64,000 bases of DNA. It comes from Butyrivibrio sp. (GTDB taxonomy: Bacteria; Bacillota; Clostridia; Lachnospirales; Lachnospiraceae). Under the pieces are notes generated by a model. The model ran no database searches, was not told the DNA's origin, and saw only the letters and a list, made by a program, of their open reading frames with translations. The translations under genes and the position numbers were made by a program. The DNA is taken from assembly GCF_017635265.1 (NCBI RefSeq), contig NZ_JAGBLU010000104.1:124001-188000 (forward strand), given 5' to 3'. Shown here one piece after another: positions 25,300 through 35,158 of the stretch. Numbering within the stretch: position 1 is the first letter of the stretch; every line of letters begins with the position of its first letter.

Positions 25300-27183
25300 A
25301 TGGTATCACAGTTTTTTGGTCTTAATATTGCAGCTTCAGGACTCAGAGCAGCAAATGCAGCTCTTAATACAACTGCCAATAACGTTTCAAATGCAAGTAC
25401 TGACGGATACTCAAGACAGGCAGTAGAACAGCAGGCAAGCAATGCTTTAAGAGTATTTACTACATATGGCTGTGCCGGTGCCGGTGTTGATACTATAGCA
25501 ATAGAGCGAATACGTGATAGCTTTTACGATGTCAAGTTTAGAAATAATGAAGCCTTGTTAGGAAATGTTGCTCAAAAGAATTATTACAATGGAATGATAG
25601 AGCAATATTTAGATGACGACGGAATAACAGGTTTCTCGACATTGTTTACCAAGATGCAGGCTTCACTTCAGTCTGTAATGACTGCCGCAGGCACTACGGA
25701 AACCAAGTCGACATATGTGTCAAATGTTAAGAGTATCACTGAGTATTTTAACAATGTATATACAAGCCTTCAGAATCTTCAATCAGATGTAAATGCAGAA
25801 ATAAAGCTGTGTGCAGATAGAATCACAGCAATAGGAACTGAGATAGCTTCTATAAATAAGCAGATAAATACTATAGAAATGACAGGCACTACAGCAAATG
25901 ATCTCAGAGATAAAAGAGATGTACTTCTTGATGAATTGTCAAAAATTGTTTCTATTGAAACAAAAGAATCGAAAGTAATCGATGAATCACAGCCGGACAG
26001 AGATACAGGCGCAACCAGATTTCAGGTGTGGGTTGCCGGAAGCTATGAGCTTGTAGATATGTATGAGTACAAGCAGATGGTTTGTGTGGCTAGAGAGGAA
26101 GATGAGGCTGTAAATCAAAACGATATAAGCGGACTTTTTGATTTAAAGTGGGCTAACTCAAGATTTAAAGATGGTGATGATGTAAAAGAACTTGCGGATT
26201 TTTCGCTTGATTCAAGACTTATAGGCGGAGAACTTCAGGGACTTTTAGCGATAAGAGATGGAAATAACGGGCAGTATTTCAGCGGAGTAGGAAATGGTGT
26301 AAATCCGGAGGGAGTTACATATGATGCGGATGGAAACGTAGAATCAATTGATTCCTGCACAATAACGGTTGATGTCGCATCATCATACCTTATGGATATG
26401 GGAAAATGTACACTTCCGGTAAGCGGAACGATTCATATAGGTGCCAAGTTCTATAAATATGACAGCTGGAGTTATGATGGTGGTTCAACTTATACATTTA
26501 CGCTTGATCCCGACTCACTTACCAGCATACCTGATGATAACAGATCAGTTTCTGTAGGTTACTACAATAATTATCAGGGATTACCATATTATATGGAGCA
26601 GATGAATGAATGGATCAGGAAGTTTTCTGATGAAGTGAATAAGATAATGGTAAGTGGCTATACATCAGATTCACTGGATGGTATATATCTTTTGACCGGA
26701 TCAATGAGTAGCAATTCGGCAGCACAGTATAGCTATGAAGAGCTGACTTCACTGTCTGAAAACAAGGGATATTACAATATAACTGCAGGAAATTTTGAAG
26801 TAAATACTGTAGTTTTGGAAAATGCAGACAGAATGGCCACAAAATCAGACATAACCGAGGGTGAATCGGAGTTTGGTAATCTCACAAAATTAAATGATAT
26901 GTTTAACAATAAGGAAATATTCAGAGGAGCTACTTCCGGTGAGTTTTTGACCAAAGTGCTGGCTGATATAGCACTGAATCGTAATAATTCAGATACCCTG
27001 GAAAAGACATATACAGCCCTTGAAAATACCATAGAAAATCAAAGACTTTCAGAGTCGGGCGTTGATGAAGATGAAGAAGCTTCAAATCTTGTTAAATTTC
27101 AAAATGCATATAATCTTTCTTCGAAAATGATTCAGACGCTGACAGAGGTTTATGACAGGTTGATTTTACAGACCGGAGTATAA
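25300..27183 (+). CDS. flgK: Flagellar hook-associated protein 1, FlgK (second copy)
   Basis: The 627-residue protein starts MVSQFFGLNIAASGLRAANA and has TTANNVSNASTDGYSRQAVE, the FlgK N-terminal signature, a central coiled coil, and the C-terminal FQNAYNLSSKMIQTLTEVYD. I start at ATG 25300 with GAGGAGAAAGAG upstream; the open frame runs 13 codons further without a good RBS. The middle domain (residues about 260-480) differs strongly from the first copy. Either copy could be the main junction protein; they may form a mixed junction. Confidence 0.92.
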   Translation: MVSQFFGLNIAASGLRAANAALNTTANNVSNASTDGYSRQAVEQQASNALRVFTTYGCAGAGVDTIAIERIRDSFYDVKFRNNEALLGNVAQKNYYNGMIEQYLDDDGITGFSTLFTKMQASLQSVMTAAGTTETKSTYVSNVKSITEYFNNVYTSLQNLQSDVNAEIKLCADRITAIGTEIASINKQINTIEMTGTTANDLRDKRDVLLDELSKIVSIETKESKVIDESQPDRDTGATRFQVWVAGSYELVDMYEYKQMVCVAREEDEAVNQNDISGLFDLKWANSRFKDGDDVKELADFSLDSRLIGGELQGLLAIRDGNNGQYFSGVGNGVNPEGVTYDADGNVESIDSCTITVDVASSYLMDMGKCTLPVSGTIHIGAKFYKYDSWSYDGGSTYTFTLDPDSLTSIPDDNRSVSVGYYNNYQGLPYYMEQMNEWIRKFSDEVNKIMVSGYTSDSLDGIYLLTGSMSSNSAAQYSYEELTSLSENKGYYNITAGNFEVNTVVLENADRMATKSDITEGESEFGNLTKLNDMFNNKEIFRGATSGEFLTKVLADIALNRNNSDTLEKTYTALENTIENQRLSESGVDEDEEASNLVKFQNAYNLSSKMIQTLTEVYDRLILQTGV

Positions 27184-27199
27184 AACAGGAGGTTTCGTG

Positions 27200-29317
27200 A
27201 TGCGTATAACAAATAAGATAATGCAGAATAATTCCCTCTACAATATCAATAATAATAAAGTCGCAGAGGATCAGCTGAATGCTATGATGTCAACCGGAAA
27301 GCGCATCACAAGGCCGTCAGATGACCCTGTTATCGCAATAAGAGCACTTCGTCTTAGAAGTAATGTGACTCAGCTTTCACAGTACTATGAGAAAAATGCA
27401 AAAGATGCAGAGAGCTGGCTTGATGTAACGGCAGATTCTCTTTCAACTGTTACGGATGTGCTTACTGATGCTGTCAAGCAGGCTACAAAGGGTGCAAATA
27501 TGGATCTTACTTTGGATGATCTGTCAATTATTGTCACCCAGATGGATGCTCTTTCAAAGGAGTATTATTCAACAGGAAACGTGGATTATGCCGGAAGGTA
27601 CGTTTTTACAGGATATAGAACAGATACAGCTCTTTCTTTTTCCAAGACAACGACTTCGGATTATACAGATATAAATGATGAGTTTAATTCAGGTGATGTG
27701 GGAAGTTCAAAAAGAGTTTTAGGAAATTATCTGCTTGATTCTTCTGCACTTTCGTCTGCTACGGAAGTTCCGGTTGAAAGTGATATTACGGAATGTACAA
27801 TCGGAAGGATAAGACTTTCCTATGACAATTTGAATTATATATCAGGTGATGGCAATACTGCGACTTTGAAATACAGAGAAGATCTGACTCAGCCGGCTAC
27901 AAGTACTGTAAACGGAACGGTTAATGTAATAAATGCCACTTATAAAAATACATCCGGAGAAACTAAATATATCTCAGTTCCATTGGACACATACAGTGAT
28001 ACAGATACTACTTCCAAGACAGTTACAATTGACGGAATAACATATACGGCAACACAAAATGATGATGGAACATATAAGATTGATTTTACAGATGGAGACG
28101 GAAATAGTTGTACAATTGCACTTACGGCAAATGGTGTATATGATGAGGAAAATTCAACTACAGACTATATTCAGTCTGCATCAACAGCTATCGGTTCAGT
28201 AAGTGAAAGCACAATTACTTATACAAATGGCACAGCAGGGACTCAGACATCTGTGACAATACCTCTTTTAGCGGTTATTGGGCAGACATATTCTATTACC
28301 CTTGATGATGCTCATGTAGCTACAGTCAACAGTGACGGGACATATACTGTAAAAACAACAACATCCACAGCTGAAGATAATGGTACCGCCAGCAATGTTG
28401 TGGTAAATGTTACATCTAACGGCAGTATACATTCATCCTATAAGGAGTATAGTCTGGAAATTCCGACAGACAATATCATATATTCCACAACATCTGAGGA
28501 AGAGATAGATGCTATATATACAACTCTTTCAGAAGACACTTCTGAAACAGCCGTAGCATATCTCAACGCAGCTACAGGAGAAGTTCTTTTAAATGGGTAT
28601 CTGCAGGACAAACTATCTGTACTTCCGGATATTATAAATGCCAACAGTATGGATGTTGTATATGACAAAAAAGAATGGGAATCAGGAGATATAAGACCTG
28701 AAAATCTCTTTAATTGCACCTACAATTATCAGGATACAAACGGTGAGGATAAGCAGATACTTTATAACAAAGGTTCAGCAGCTCATACGATAGCTTATGA
28801 TGTTGGATTTGCGCAGTCTGTAGTAGTTAATACTACGGCAGATGCAGTGTTTACTACCGATGTCAAAAGAGATATTGATGATTTAAACAGTATTCTGAAT
28901 AAATTAAAGCAAATTGACGGAACTATAACTACTTTGGAAGGAAAGCTTGCGGCAGAAACAAAGGATACAGACGAATACAATAATATTAAAAAGGAGATAA
29001 GTGCTGCAGAGAAGTCTTATAATTATTTCCGAAGTCAGCTTCAGGAAGAGTTTGAGCATAAGATTACTTCTATGCAGAAAGCCTTGGATACAGCTAATAT
29101 AGCAGTTACAGATAATGGAACCAGGTCAAAACGACTTGATCTTATAAGTACAAGACTTATGGGACAGACAACTACATTTAAGACTTTAAAGTCAGAAAAT
29201 GAAGATGCTGACCTTGCAGAAACAATCACGCACCTTACTTCAGCTCAGGTTACATATGAGGCGAGTCTTATGGCTACAGGCAAGATAAGTCAGACAAGTC
29301 TGATGAATTATATCTAA
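27200..29317 (+). CDS. flgL: Flagellar hook-associated protein 3, FlgL, with a large central insertion
   Basis: FlgL caps the hook junction and contacts the filament. Its N-terminus is typical (MRITNKIMQNNSLYNINNNK, then MMSTGKRITRPSDDPV) and so is its C-terminus (LTSAQVTYEASLMATGKISQ). Residues about 150-540 are a Thr/Ser/Asp-rich, beta-type insertion, making the protein 705 aa against 300-500 in most species. This part should lie on the outer surface. ATG 27200 has AGGAGG 7 nt upstream; GTG 27197 is too close. Confidence 0.92.
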   Translation: MRITNKIMQNNSLYNINNNKVAEDQLNAMMSTGKRITRPSDDPVIAIRALRLRSNVTQLSQYYEKNAKDAESWLDVTADSLSTVTDVLTDAVKQATKGANMDLTLDDLSIIVTQMDALSKEYYSTGNVDYAGRYVFTGYRTDTALSFSKTTTSDYTDINDEFNSGDVGSSKRVLGNYLLDSSALSSATEVPVESDITECTIGRIRLSYDNLNYISGDGNTATLKYREDLTQPATSTVNGTVNVINATYKNTSGETKYISVPLDTYSDTDTTSKTVTIDGITYTATQNDDGTYKIDFTDGDGNSCTIALTANGVYDEENSTTDYIQSASTAIGSVSESTITYTNGTAGTQTSVTIPLLAVIGQTYSITLDDAHVATVNSDGTYTVKTTTSTAEDNGTASNVVVNVTSNGSIHSSYKEYSLEIPTDNIIYSTTSEEEIDAIYTTLSEDTSETAVAYLNAATGEVLLNGYLQDKLSVLPDIINANSMDVVYDKKEWESGDIRPENLFNCTYNYQDTNGEDKQILYNKGSAAHTIAYDVGFAQSVVVNTTADAVFTTDVKRDIDDLNSILNKLKQIDGTITTLEGKLAAETKDTDEYNNIKKEISAAEKSYNYFRSQLQEEFEHKITSMQKALDTANIAVTDNGTRSKRLDLISTRLMGQTTTFKTLKSENEDADLAETITHLTSAQVTYEASLMATGKISQTSLMNYI

Positions 29318-29459
29318 TGAAGCAGAATATTTCGGGTAAATACAATTATTTGTGGCGGCGCAACGAAATAACGTATATAATTAATGGTGATAGGAGAGAA
29401 ATCTTTATCATCGTGACACCAATATACATATGTAAATATGATAGCATGGAGGTTACATA

Positions 29460-29915
29460 ATGAAATTAACAACAAGGATTTTCGGAGAAGTTGAAATTGA
29501 TGACAGCAAAATAATTGTTTTTCCTAACGGTATCATAGGATTTCCGGACCTTAAGAAATTTACTCTGATGTACGATGAGGAGCAGGGATCAAATACTATA
29601 AAATGGCTTCAGTCTGTTGATGAGCCGAATTTTGCCATGCCTGTTATAGATCCTCTTGTTGTTTGCCCGGACTACAAGCCAATGGTAGATAAGAATGAGC
29701 TGGAATATCTTAAAGAAGTTGATGAGCAGGATATGCTGGTTCTTGTTACTGTTACTGTTCCGCATGATCTTACCAAGATGACAGTCAATCTAAAGGGACC
29801 TTTTATTATTAACACAAAAGATATGAAGGCTTCCCAGACAATTATTGATAATGACGAATATCCGGTGAAGTTCCCTATTTACGATATTATTCAAAAAAAT
29901 AAAGAAAAGGCATGA
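29460..29915 (+). CDS. fliW: Flagellar assembly factor FliW
   Basis: FliW (151 aa) binds unsecreted flagellin and also CsrA. When flagellin leaves the cell, freed FliW removes CsrA from flagellin mRNA. Family stretches are present: FGEVEIDDSKIIVFPNGIIG, FPDLKKFTLMYDEE and VTVPHDLTKMTVNLKGPFII. RBS ATGGAGG is upstream. CsrA follows 76 nt later, the arrangement found in Bacillus and Clostridia. Confidence 0.96.
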   Translation: MKLTTRIFGEVEIDDSKIIVFPNGIIGFPDLKKFTLMYDEEQGSNTIKWLQSVDEPNFAMPVIDPLVVCPDYKPMVDKNELEYLKEVDEQDMLVLVTVTVPHDLTKMTVNLKGPFIINTKDMKASQTIIDNDEYPVKFPIYDIIQKNKEKA

Positions 29916-29991
29916 TTTTAGCTACTTAAAATAATAGCAGGGTGGGGAGAATTAAAACCTGCAAAACTACAAAACCATGGAGGGATAGCGA

Positions 29992-30207
29992 ATGTTAGCA
30001 TTATCAAGAAAAAAGAATGAAGCAATCATCATTAACAATAATATCGAGATTACAGTTTTGGATATAAGAGGTGATCAGATAAAGCTGGGAATCTCTGCTC
30101 CAAAGGAAATCCCGATTTACAGAAAAGAAGTCTATATCCAGATTCAGAATGAGAATAAAGAAGCAACGGATGTTGCCGGAATTGAAGAACTTAAGAAATT
30201 GTTGTGA
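29992..30207 (+). CDS. csrA: Translational regulator CsrA
   Basis: CsrA is a dimeric RNA-binding protein that blocks ribosome binding at GGA motifs. The 71-residue sequence is complete: MLALSRKKNEAIIINNNIEI, DIRGDQIKLGISAPKEIPIY and RKEVYIQIQNENKEA, with the RNA-contacting Leu4/Arg6 region and R in the RKEVY segment. RBS ATGGAGGGA precedes it. A terminator follows, so it ends the flgM-csrA transcription unit. Confidence 0.97.
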   Translation: MLALSRKKNEAIIINNNIEITVLDIRGDQIKLGISAPKEIPIYRKEVYIQIQNENKEATDVAGIEELKKLL

Positions 30208-30223
30208 TAAAAGTGAATTGTAA

Positions 30224-30263
30224 TCCCATTCTCTACATGCAAATGAGAGTGGGAAATTTTTTT
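30224..30263 (+). terminator. Terminator of the flgM-csrA unit
   Basis: TCCCATTCTC pairs with GAGAGTGGGA (one G-T) and is followed by a long T run. Confidence 0.9.
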
Positions 30264-30362
30264 GTATGCTGTTGCCAATTCGGCTATACTAATATAAAGA
30301 TTGATAAGTTTGGATAAGGCAAAAGAAAAGGGAAAAAATTGACAACAGGGAGATAATGGAGG

Positions 30363-31439
30363 ATGCCTATTACTTATTGCATAATGCATGGTGAAAACAT
30401 AATTGCTACCATGGATAAAAATGGAAAGGCAAAGGTTGTTGAGCCTCAGTTTATGCCATATGATCTGTGGTTTGATGAAGATGATGATATTGATACCTAT
30501 GTAAACAATATCACCAACTTTAATTATTGGTGCGCAAATAGGGTACTTACTCTTGATCGCCAATATGCCAAAGAAATATTAAATAGTATAGGGGCTTCAC
30601 AGGGGAAAACTGATAGAGATAGAGCTCAAATAGCACTTACATATCATTGTCTCACGCTTACTGATATATATTGGGTAAAAAAAGACGAAGAAGATGTAAG
30701 CTTTTCTGACATAAATTTATATGATAATCATCTTAGCAATGCGTTTGTGGATATTTCTTTACGCGGTAAAGCCATGACAGTAGAGAATTCTTACCTTATA
30801 GCAGACAATATCTCAACCGGTGGAGTTTTTCCAAAAGCGTGGTTAAGAAAAGATGATGGTTTTTATCTTTTGAAAGACGGTTCAATTGATAACGTCAAAA
30901 ATGAAGTTTTGGCAAGTAAAATCTGTAATTGTTTTAATTGTAATCAGGTAACCTATTCACTTGATGAATTTGATGGAGAAATAGTTTCTTCCTGCAAAAT
31001 TATCACAGATTTGTCAAATAGTATTGTAACACGCGCTGCTTTCGATATATATGCGGCTAATCATGAAGTTGATCCAATAGAAGAAATAATAAAGATTGAT
31101 GCTAATGGCTATTATATGATGAATATTTTGGATTATCTGATTGGCAATATTGACAGGCATTGGGAGAATTGGGGCTTTTTGGTAGATAATAATACCGGAA
31201 GTATAATTAGATTGCATGATCTTATGGATTTCAATCAATCATTTAAATCCTATGACAATATTGACGGAGCATTGTGCCAAACCACTTTGCCAAGGCACAT
31301 ATCACAAAAACAGGCAGCGCTTGAGGCTGTTGAAAAGATAGGGTTAAATCAGATCAAAGAGATAGATTATGATTGGTTTGGTGATAGAGTTGAAATAAAA
31401 GATATGTTTAAGAATAGGCTAAGAACCCTTAAAATATAG
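30363..31439 (+). CDS. HipA-like (CtkA-type) protein kinase homologue, orphan
   Basis: The 358-residue protein has the HipA-fold kinase layout. A glycine-containing loop and lysine come first (STGGVFPKAWLRKDDGFYLL), then a helix with Glu (NEVLASKICNCFNCNQVTYS). The catalytic loop is NIDRHWENWGFLVDN, resembling the N-x-D-x-H-x-x-N loop of HipA, and the metal-binding segment is LHDLMDFNQSF. There is no HipB-like antitoxin gene beside it. It lies between csrA and glycosyltransferase genes, which is unusual for a toxin module. ATG 30363 is the only good start, with GGGAG 10 nt upstream. Target and effect are unknown. Confidence 0.75.
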   Translation: MPITYCIMHGENIIATMDKNGKAKVVEPQFMPYDLWFDEDDDIDTYVNNITNFNYWCANRVLTLDRQYAKEILNSIGASQGKTDRDRAQIALTYHCLTLTDIYWVKKDEEDVSFSDINLYDNHLSNAFVDISLRGKAMTVENSYLIADNISTGGVFPKAWLRKDDGFYLLKDGSIDNVKNEVLASKICNCFNCNQVTYSLDEFDGEIVSSCKIITDLSNSIVTRAAFDIYAANHEVDPIEEIIKIDANGYYMMNILDYLIGNIDRHWENWGFLVDNNTGSIIRLHDLMDFNQSFKSYDNIDGALCQTTLPRHISQKQAALEAVEKIGLNQIKEIDYDWFGDRVEIKDMFKNRLRTLKI

Positions 31440-31501
31440 AGAATTATGTTAATAATAGAACGTTTATGTAGCTTTAAATGATTATTGCGCGGAGTGCACA
31501 T

Positions 31502-32704
31502 ATGCGAATTCTTTATTATGATTGGGACGAATTTAATGGCGAGGATTGCAGGGATGCAATGAGAAGGCTTGGACATCAGGTTGACGTGTTTAAGCTTGAT
31601 ATGCATGGATTTGACCTGACACAGGAGATGGATGAGAAGATTAGAGGTCTGTGTGAGAAAAAAGGCGATGATGGCAGAAAATTCTATGACCTCTTATTTA
31701 GCTTTGACTTTTTTCCGAATATCTCAGAGGCATGCCAAAAATACGAAATGTCCTATGTGAGCTGGGTGTTTGACTGCCCTCACTATACGCTGGACTCTCA
31801 TGTTACCAATAACCCGGTGAACAGGATATTTGTTTTTGATTCTGTGCTCTATAAGAAAATGCTGGGGAAGGGAGTTTCTACCGTAAGATATTCACCACTT
31901 GGTGTCAATGACAAGAGATTAACTGAACTGTGCAAAAGTCTTGATGAAGAGACCGAAGGCGAAATCATCTATGAGCATGATGTGAGTTTTTTGGGAAATC
32001 TTTATGATAATGAGTTTAATTTCTACGATCAGGTAGGCTTTCTTCCTCCTGAATTAAAAGGTTATACTGACGCAATTATCAAGGCTCAGGAGCAGGTTTT
32101 TGGACAGGATTTTTTTACTGTAGAATCAATTTATCCACAGGAAAAGTTAAAGGAACTAAGAAAATATATTAACTTTGAAAATTCCGGCAATTATGAAATT
32201 GACTACGACAATGTAATGATTGACATATTGCGTAAGAAAGTTACTGTTAATGAGCGCTATGATATTCTTGCAGAAATGGGAAAGCGTTTTGATACCGTTC
32301 TTTATACCATGCCCGGGACAAAACCAATTGATGGAGTGTGTAACCTTGGAATTGCATCCTATACAGAGAAGATGCCGAGAGTTTTTCATAGAAGCAAAGT
32401 TAATTTAAACATCACTCTCAGATCAATTATTTCGGGAGTTCCCCTCAGAGTTCTTGATATTCTGGCAGCAGGCGGATTTCTTATTACCAATTATCAGGCT
32501 GAAATTGCGGAGTTTTTTGAAGATGGGACTGATCTGGTTATGGCATATACTCCGGATGATATGATTCAAAAGACTGCATACTATCTTGAGCATGATGAGG
32601 AGAGAAAACAGATTGCGCTAAATGGGCAGAGAAAGGTTTTTGAGAAGTTTGCCTATACAAAGCTACTGCCTATAATACTTGATGAAGGTGGAACGGAAGT
32701 ATAA
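31502..32704 (+). CDS. CgeB-like glycosyltransferase (group 1 type)
   Basis: The protein (400 aa) belongs with the CgeB/DUF3880 plus Glyco_trans_1_2 type. The N-terminal half has MRILYYDWDEFNGEDCRDAM and VSWVFDCPHYTLDS; the C-terminal half has FHRSKVNLNITLRSIISGVP and RVLDILAAGGFLITNYQ, then AEIAEFFEDG, the usual donor-binding region. It has close paralogues at 43924 and 45093. I start at ATG 31502 (GGAG 7 nt upstream). Located between the hipA-like gene and flaG, it probably modifies flagellin or a cell-surface glycan; the sugar is not evident. Confidence 0.85.
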   Translation: MRILYYDWDEFNGEDCRDAMRRLGHQVDVFKLDMHGFDLTQEMDEKIRGLCEKKGDDGRKFYDLLFSFDFFPNISEACQKYEMSYVSWVFDCPHYTLDSHVTNNPVNRIFVFDSVLYKKMLGKGVSTVRYSPLGVNDKRLTELCKSLDEETEGEIIYEHDVSFLGNLYDNEFNFYDQVGFLPPELKGYTDAIIKAQEQVFGQDFFTVESIYPQEKLKELRKYINFENSGNYEIDYDNVMIDILRKKVTVNERYDILAEMGKRFDTVLYTMPGTKPIDGVCNLGIASYTEKMPRVFHRSKVNLNITLRSIISGVPLRVLDILAAGGFLITNYQAEIAEFFEDGTDLVMAYTPDDMIQKTAYYLEHDEERKQIALNGQRKVFEKFAYTKLLPIILDEGGTEV

Positions 32705-32892
32705 GAGTTTAGTGAAGGATGAGGTAAAAGATTATTTTGGGGCAAACAAGTACAAAAACAACAAAAATAGTATAATGTCCTATTGGAATTCATTTTTTAC
32801 GGCATTATTCTAAGATTTGAAATCATAAAATTGGAAGCAATATGCTGATGTAATGAAAACGTCAAGATAAGAGTGCGATCAGCTGAATAATT

Positions 32893-34350
32893 CTAAAGAC
32901 TGCAAATTTTATCCATGTACCAGTTTTCAACTTGATGAGATGATAATATATAATCTATATTTTCAAGTGAAAATAACATATCGCCGGAGGCATACGTAAG
33001 TCCAATTTCGTATGCTTCTTTTTTATCTATTGATGTTTCCGTAAGTTCTATGAGAATAATGTTGTCAGGATGAATTGATTCATAATCGTGAACTCGGCTT
33101 GCTGTATCTTCTGAACTTTTTGAGTAAATAATAACAATTTCATAATAGCGAGGTTCAATAGATTGCTTGCACAAGCTATTCAACTGCTTTATGAAAAAAG
33201 AATCTGAAATTCCCACATTAGATATCAGTACAGATGCTTTACTTTTTATCAGTCTTTTATCTTTATCCTTCCAATTTCTTTGAGGAAGCCCAATAAGACG
33301 GCTTGATGCTATGGTTTTGCACATAAAGTCCCACAGAGCAACTTCAGGCATAAAATCTGCAACAGATTGTCGGCAGGCTTCTGAAGTTGAAGGATTGAAA
33401 TCCTCTGTTACTATTTTGTCTAAAATATCTGAAAGGGCATCCGGATCATCAAAAGGGTAAATGTAGCCGTTAACTCCATGGGAAATAATTTCTGGAATTG
33501 TAGCTACAGGAGTACTGATTACCGGTAGACCACATGATAATGCTTCAATACAAGTAAGCGGTGACCCTTCAATTGAATCACAGCTTGAAAATATAAGCCC
33601 TCTGTATTCAGAAGTAATAGCCCAGGGATTGTCTACCCATCCTGTAAAAAAAACTCTATCTGTAATTCCAAGAGTATCACATAGTTGGCAAAGGGTGTCC
33701 TTTTCCGGACCATCACCAATAATGGTCAATGATATATTATGTTTTACAAGAGCTAGTGATTTGAGGATCAAAGGAATATTTTTTTCTTTGGAAAGTCTTC
33801 CTACATAGGCGAATTTATTAGACTTTCTTGACTTTGAGTATACTAGGTTTTTGATTTCTATAGTGTTATTAACTCTATATAAAACCTTATTTACACCATG
33901 ATCTTCAATTGTATCAGCAATTTTATCACTCATTGAAAAAATAATATCTGACAGTTTTATGGCATTGATGGTATTGTTAACATCATCATCGTAGAAGTAA
34001 ATGTCACTATGAGGCCAACAAATGATTGGACAAGTGGATATTGATAGTTTTATTAAAGCCTTTTTGGCAACATATATTATCGCGGGCATGCCTGATGCAA
34101 TAATAACGTCAGGAATGTTATGATTATAAATATATTCAGCATAATATTTGGAACTTATTTCAATGTTTATGTCAGATCCAAAGTTAAAGCAAGTGAAAAG
34201 TGCATTTTTTGTGGCCCAGTTGATCCCGGTTTTTTTTAGTTGAAAAAAACGTACAGTATGACAATGTTTTGATAAATAATCAGCAGTTCTGTTAAGTGCC
34301 AGCTCAAAGCCGCTTTTTCCACCTACAAAAAAAATAAAGTCAATAATCAA
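32893..34350 (-). CDS. GT4 glycosyltransferase with a shortened GT2-like tail
   Basis: Residues 1-360 are a GT-B, family 4 glycosyltransferase (FAYVGRLSKEKNIPLILKSL, GDGPEKDTLCQL, the E-x7-E region SSCDSIEGSPLTCIEALSCG). Residues about 380-485 resemble the first half of a GT-A family 2 domain (VLISNVGISDSFFIKQLNSL, EAYEIGLTYASGDMLFSLEN) and then stop; the usual D-x-D becomes LENID. The full-length version of this fusion is the 697-aa protein at 41771. The tail is therefore likely not catalytic. The start is TTG 34350 with AAGGGGA upstream. It is transcribed against its neighbours, and the 188-bp gap to the convergent gene shows no strong terminator. Confidence 0.82.
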   Translation of the reverse strand: MIIDFIFFVGGKSGFELALNRTADYLSKHCHTVRFFQLKKTGINWATKNALFTCFNFGSDINIEISSKYYAEYIYNHNIPDVIIASGMPAIIYVAKKALIKLSISTCPIICWPHSDIYFYDDDVNNTINAIKLSDIIFSMSDKIADTIEDHGVNKVLYRVNNTIEIKNLVYSKSRKSNKFAYVGRLSKEKNIPLILKSLALVKHNISLTIIGDGPEKDTLCQLCDTLGITDRVFFTGWVDNPWAITSEYRGLIFSSCDSIEGSPLTCIEALSCGLPVISTPVATIPEIISHGVNGYIYPFDDPDALSDILDKIVTEDFNPSTSEACRQSVADFMPEVALWDFMCKTIASSRLIGLPQRNWKDKDKRLIKSKASVLISNVGISDSFFIKQLNSLCKQSIEPRYYEIVIIYSKSSEDTASRVHDYESIHPDNIILIELTETSIDKKEAYEIGLTYASGDMLFSLENIDYILSSHQVENWYMDKICSL

Positions 34351-34501
34351 ATTTTTTCCCCTTGCTATTTTGATATGCTATATTACATTATTATTCTATC
34401 AGTTTATGGCACAAAAACCAACTTCAAGTTATTTTTATCATAGTTTTGATTGTTTAATTATTAAATTTTTATTAAATCTCAATTTTTATATCTTAGGCAT
34501 A

Positions 34502-34528
34502 TAAATAAAAAGGAGGATTAACCGATAT
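34502..34528 (+). promoter_or_regulatory. Sigma28 promoter of the flaG-fliD-fliS operon
   Basis: TAAA (34502-34505), 15 bp, ACCGATAT (34521-34528). The match is good at both boxes; transcription would begin near 34535. Confidence 0.75.
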
Positions 34529-34614
34529 AAGATGTGATAAATAAGTTCGATAACTAATGAATTTTACAGGCACATATAGAGGTTGATTACCTTGTTTATT
34601 TTGGAGGTGTAGTC

Positions 34615-35094
34615 ATGGGAATGGATGCTATTAATGGCTTTAGTCCGCTTGTGCAGCAGACTCAGCCGCAGGTGAAAACACAGATTCAGGATCAGAGTCA
34701 GTCGCGTTCTGAGATAGCAGATTCTGAAGTGAGTAATGCATTTCAAAATGTTGAACTTAAGGTGGAGGCTAGTGATAATTCAGGCAGTTCTAAAAGTGAT
34801 TCTCAAAGTGGAAACTTAGGCTATTCAAAAGGGCGTGAACATCTGGAGGCAACAGAAGAGCAAATACAGGCAGATAATGAAAAAATAAAAAAAGCCATTT
34901 CAGAGATGACTAACAACGCCAAATCAAGTGCAGAGGCGGTATTTGGGATTCATGAAAAAACAAACAGAGTTACAATAAAAATGATCGATAAAGAGACGAA
35001 AAAGGTCATCAAAGAATTTCCACCGGAAGAGACACTTGATATGATTGCAAAGGTTTGGGAAATTGCCGGAATCATGGTGGATGAAAAGAGATAA
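34615..35094 (+). CDS. flaG: Flagellar protein FlaG
   Basis: FlaG (159 aa) affects filament length in some bacteria. The N-terminal half is Gln/Ser rich and disordered. The C-terminal half is the FlaG domain: FGIHEKTNRVTIKMIDKETK, KVIKEFPPEETLDMIAKVWE, then IAGIMVDEKR. RBS TTGGAGGTG precedes ATG 34615. It leads the flaG-fliD-fliS-fliT unit. Confidence 0.92.
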   Translation: MGMDAINGFSPLVQQTQPQVKTQIQDQSQSRSEIADSEVSNAFQNVELKVEASDNSGSSKSDSQSGNLGYSKGREHLEATEEQIQADNEKIKKAISEMTNNAKSSAEAVFGIHEKTNRVTIKMIDKETKKVIKEFPPEETLDMIAKVWEIAGIMVDEKR

Positions 35095-35158
35095 GTTTTA
35101 TGATGTTGGAAATGGATTTCCATGCAACAGGCTCACGGATTGAGAAAGGAGAACGAAT

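Noticed and set aside
30363..31439. Classic HipBA toxin-antitoxin module
   Set aside because: There is no HTH antitoxin gene on either side; only the kinase fold is present.
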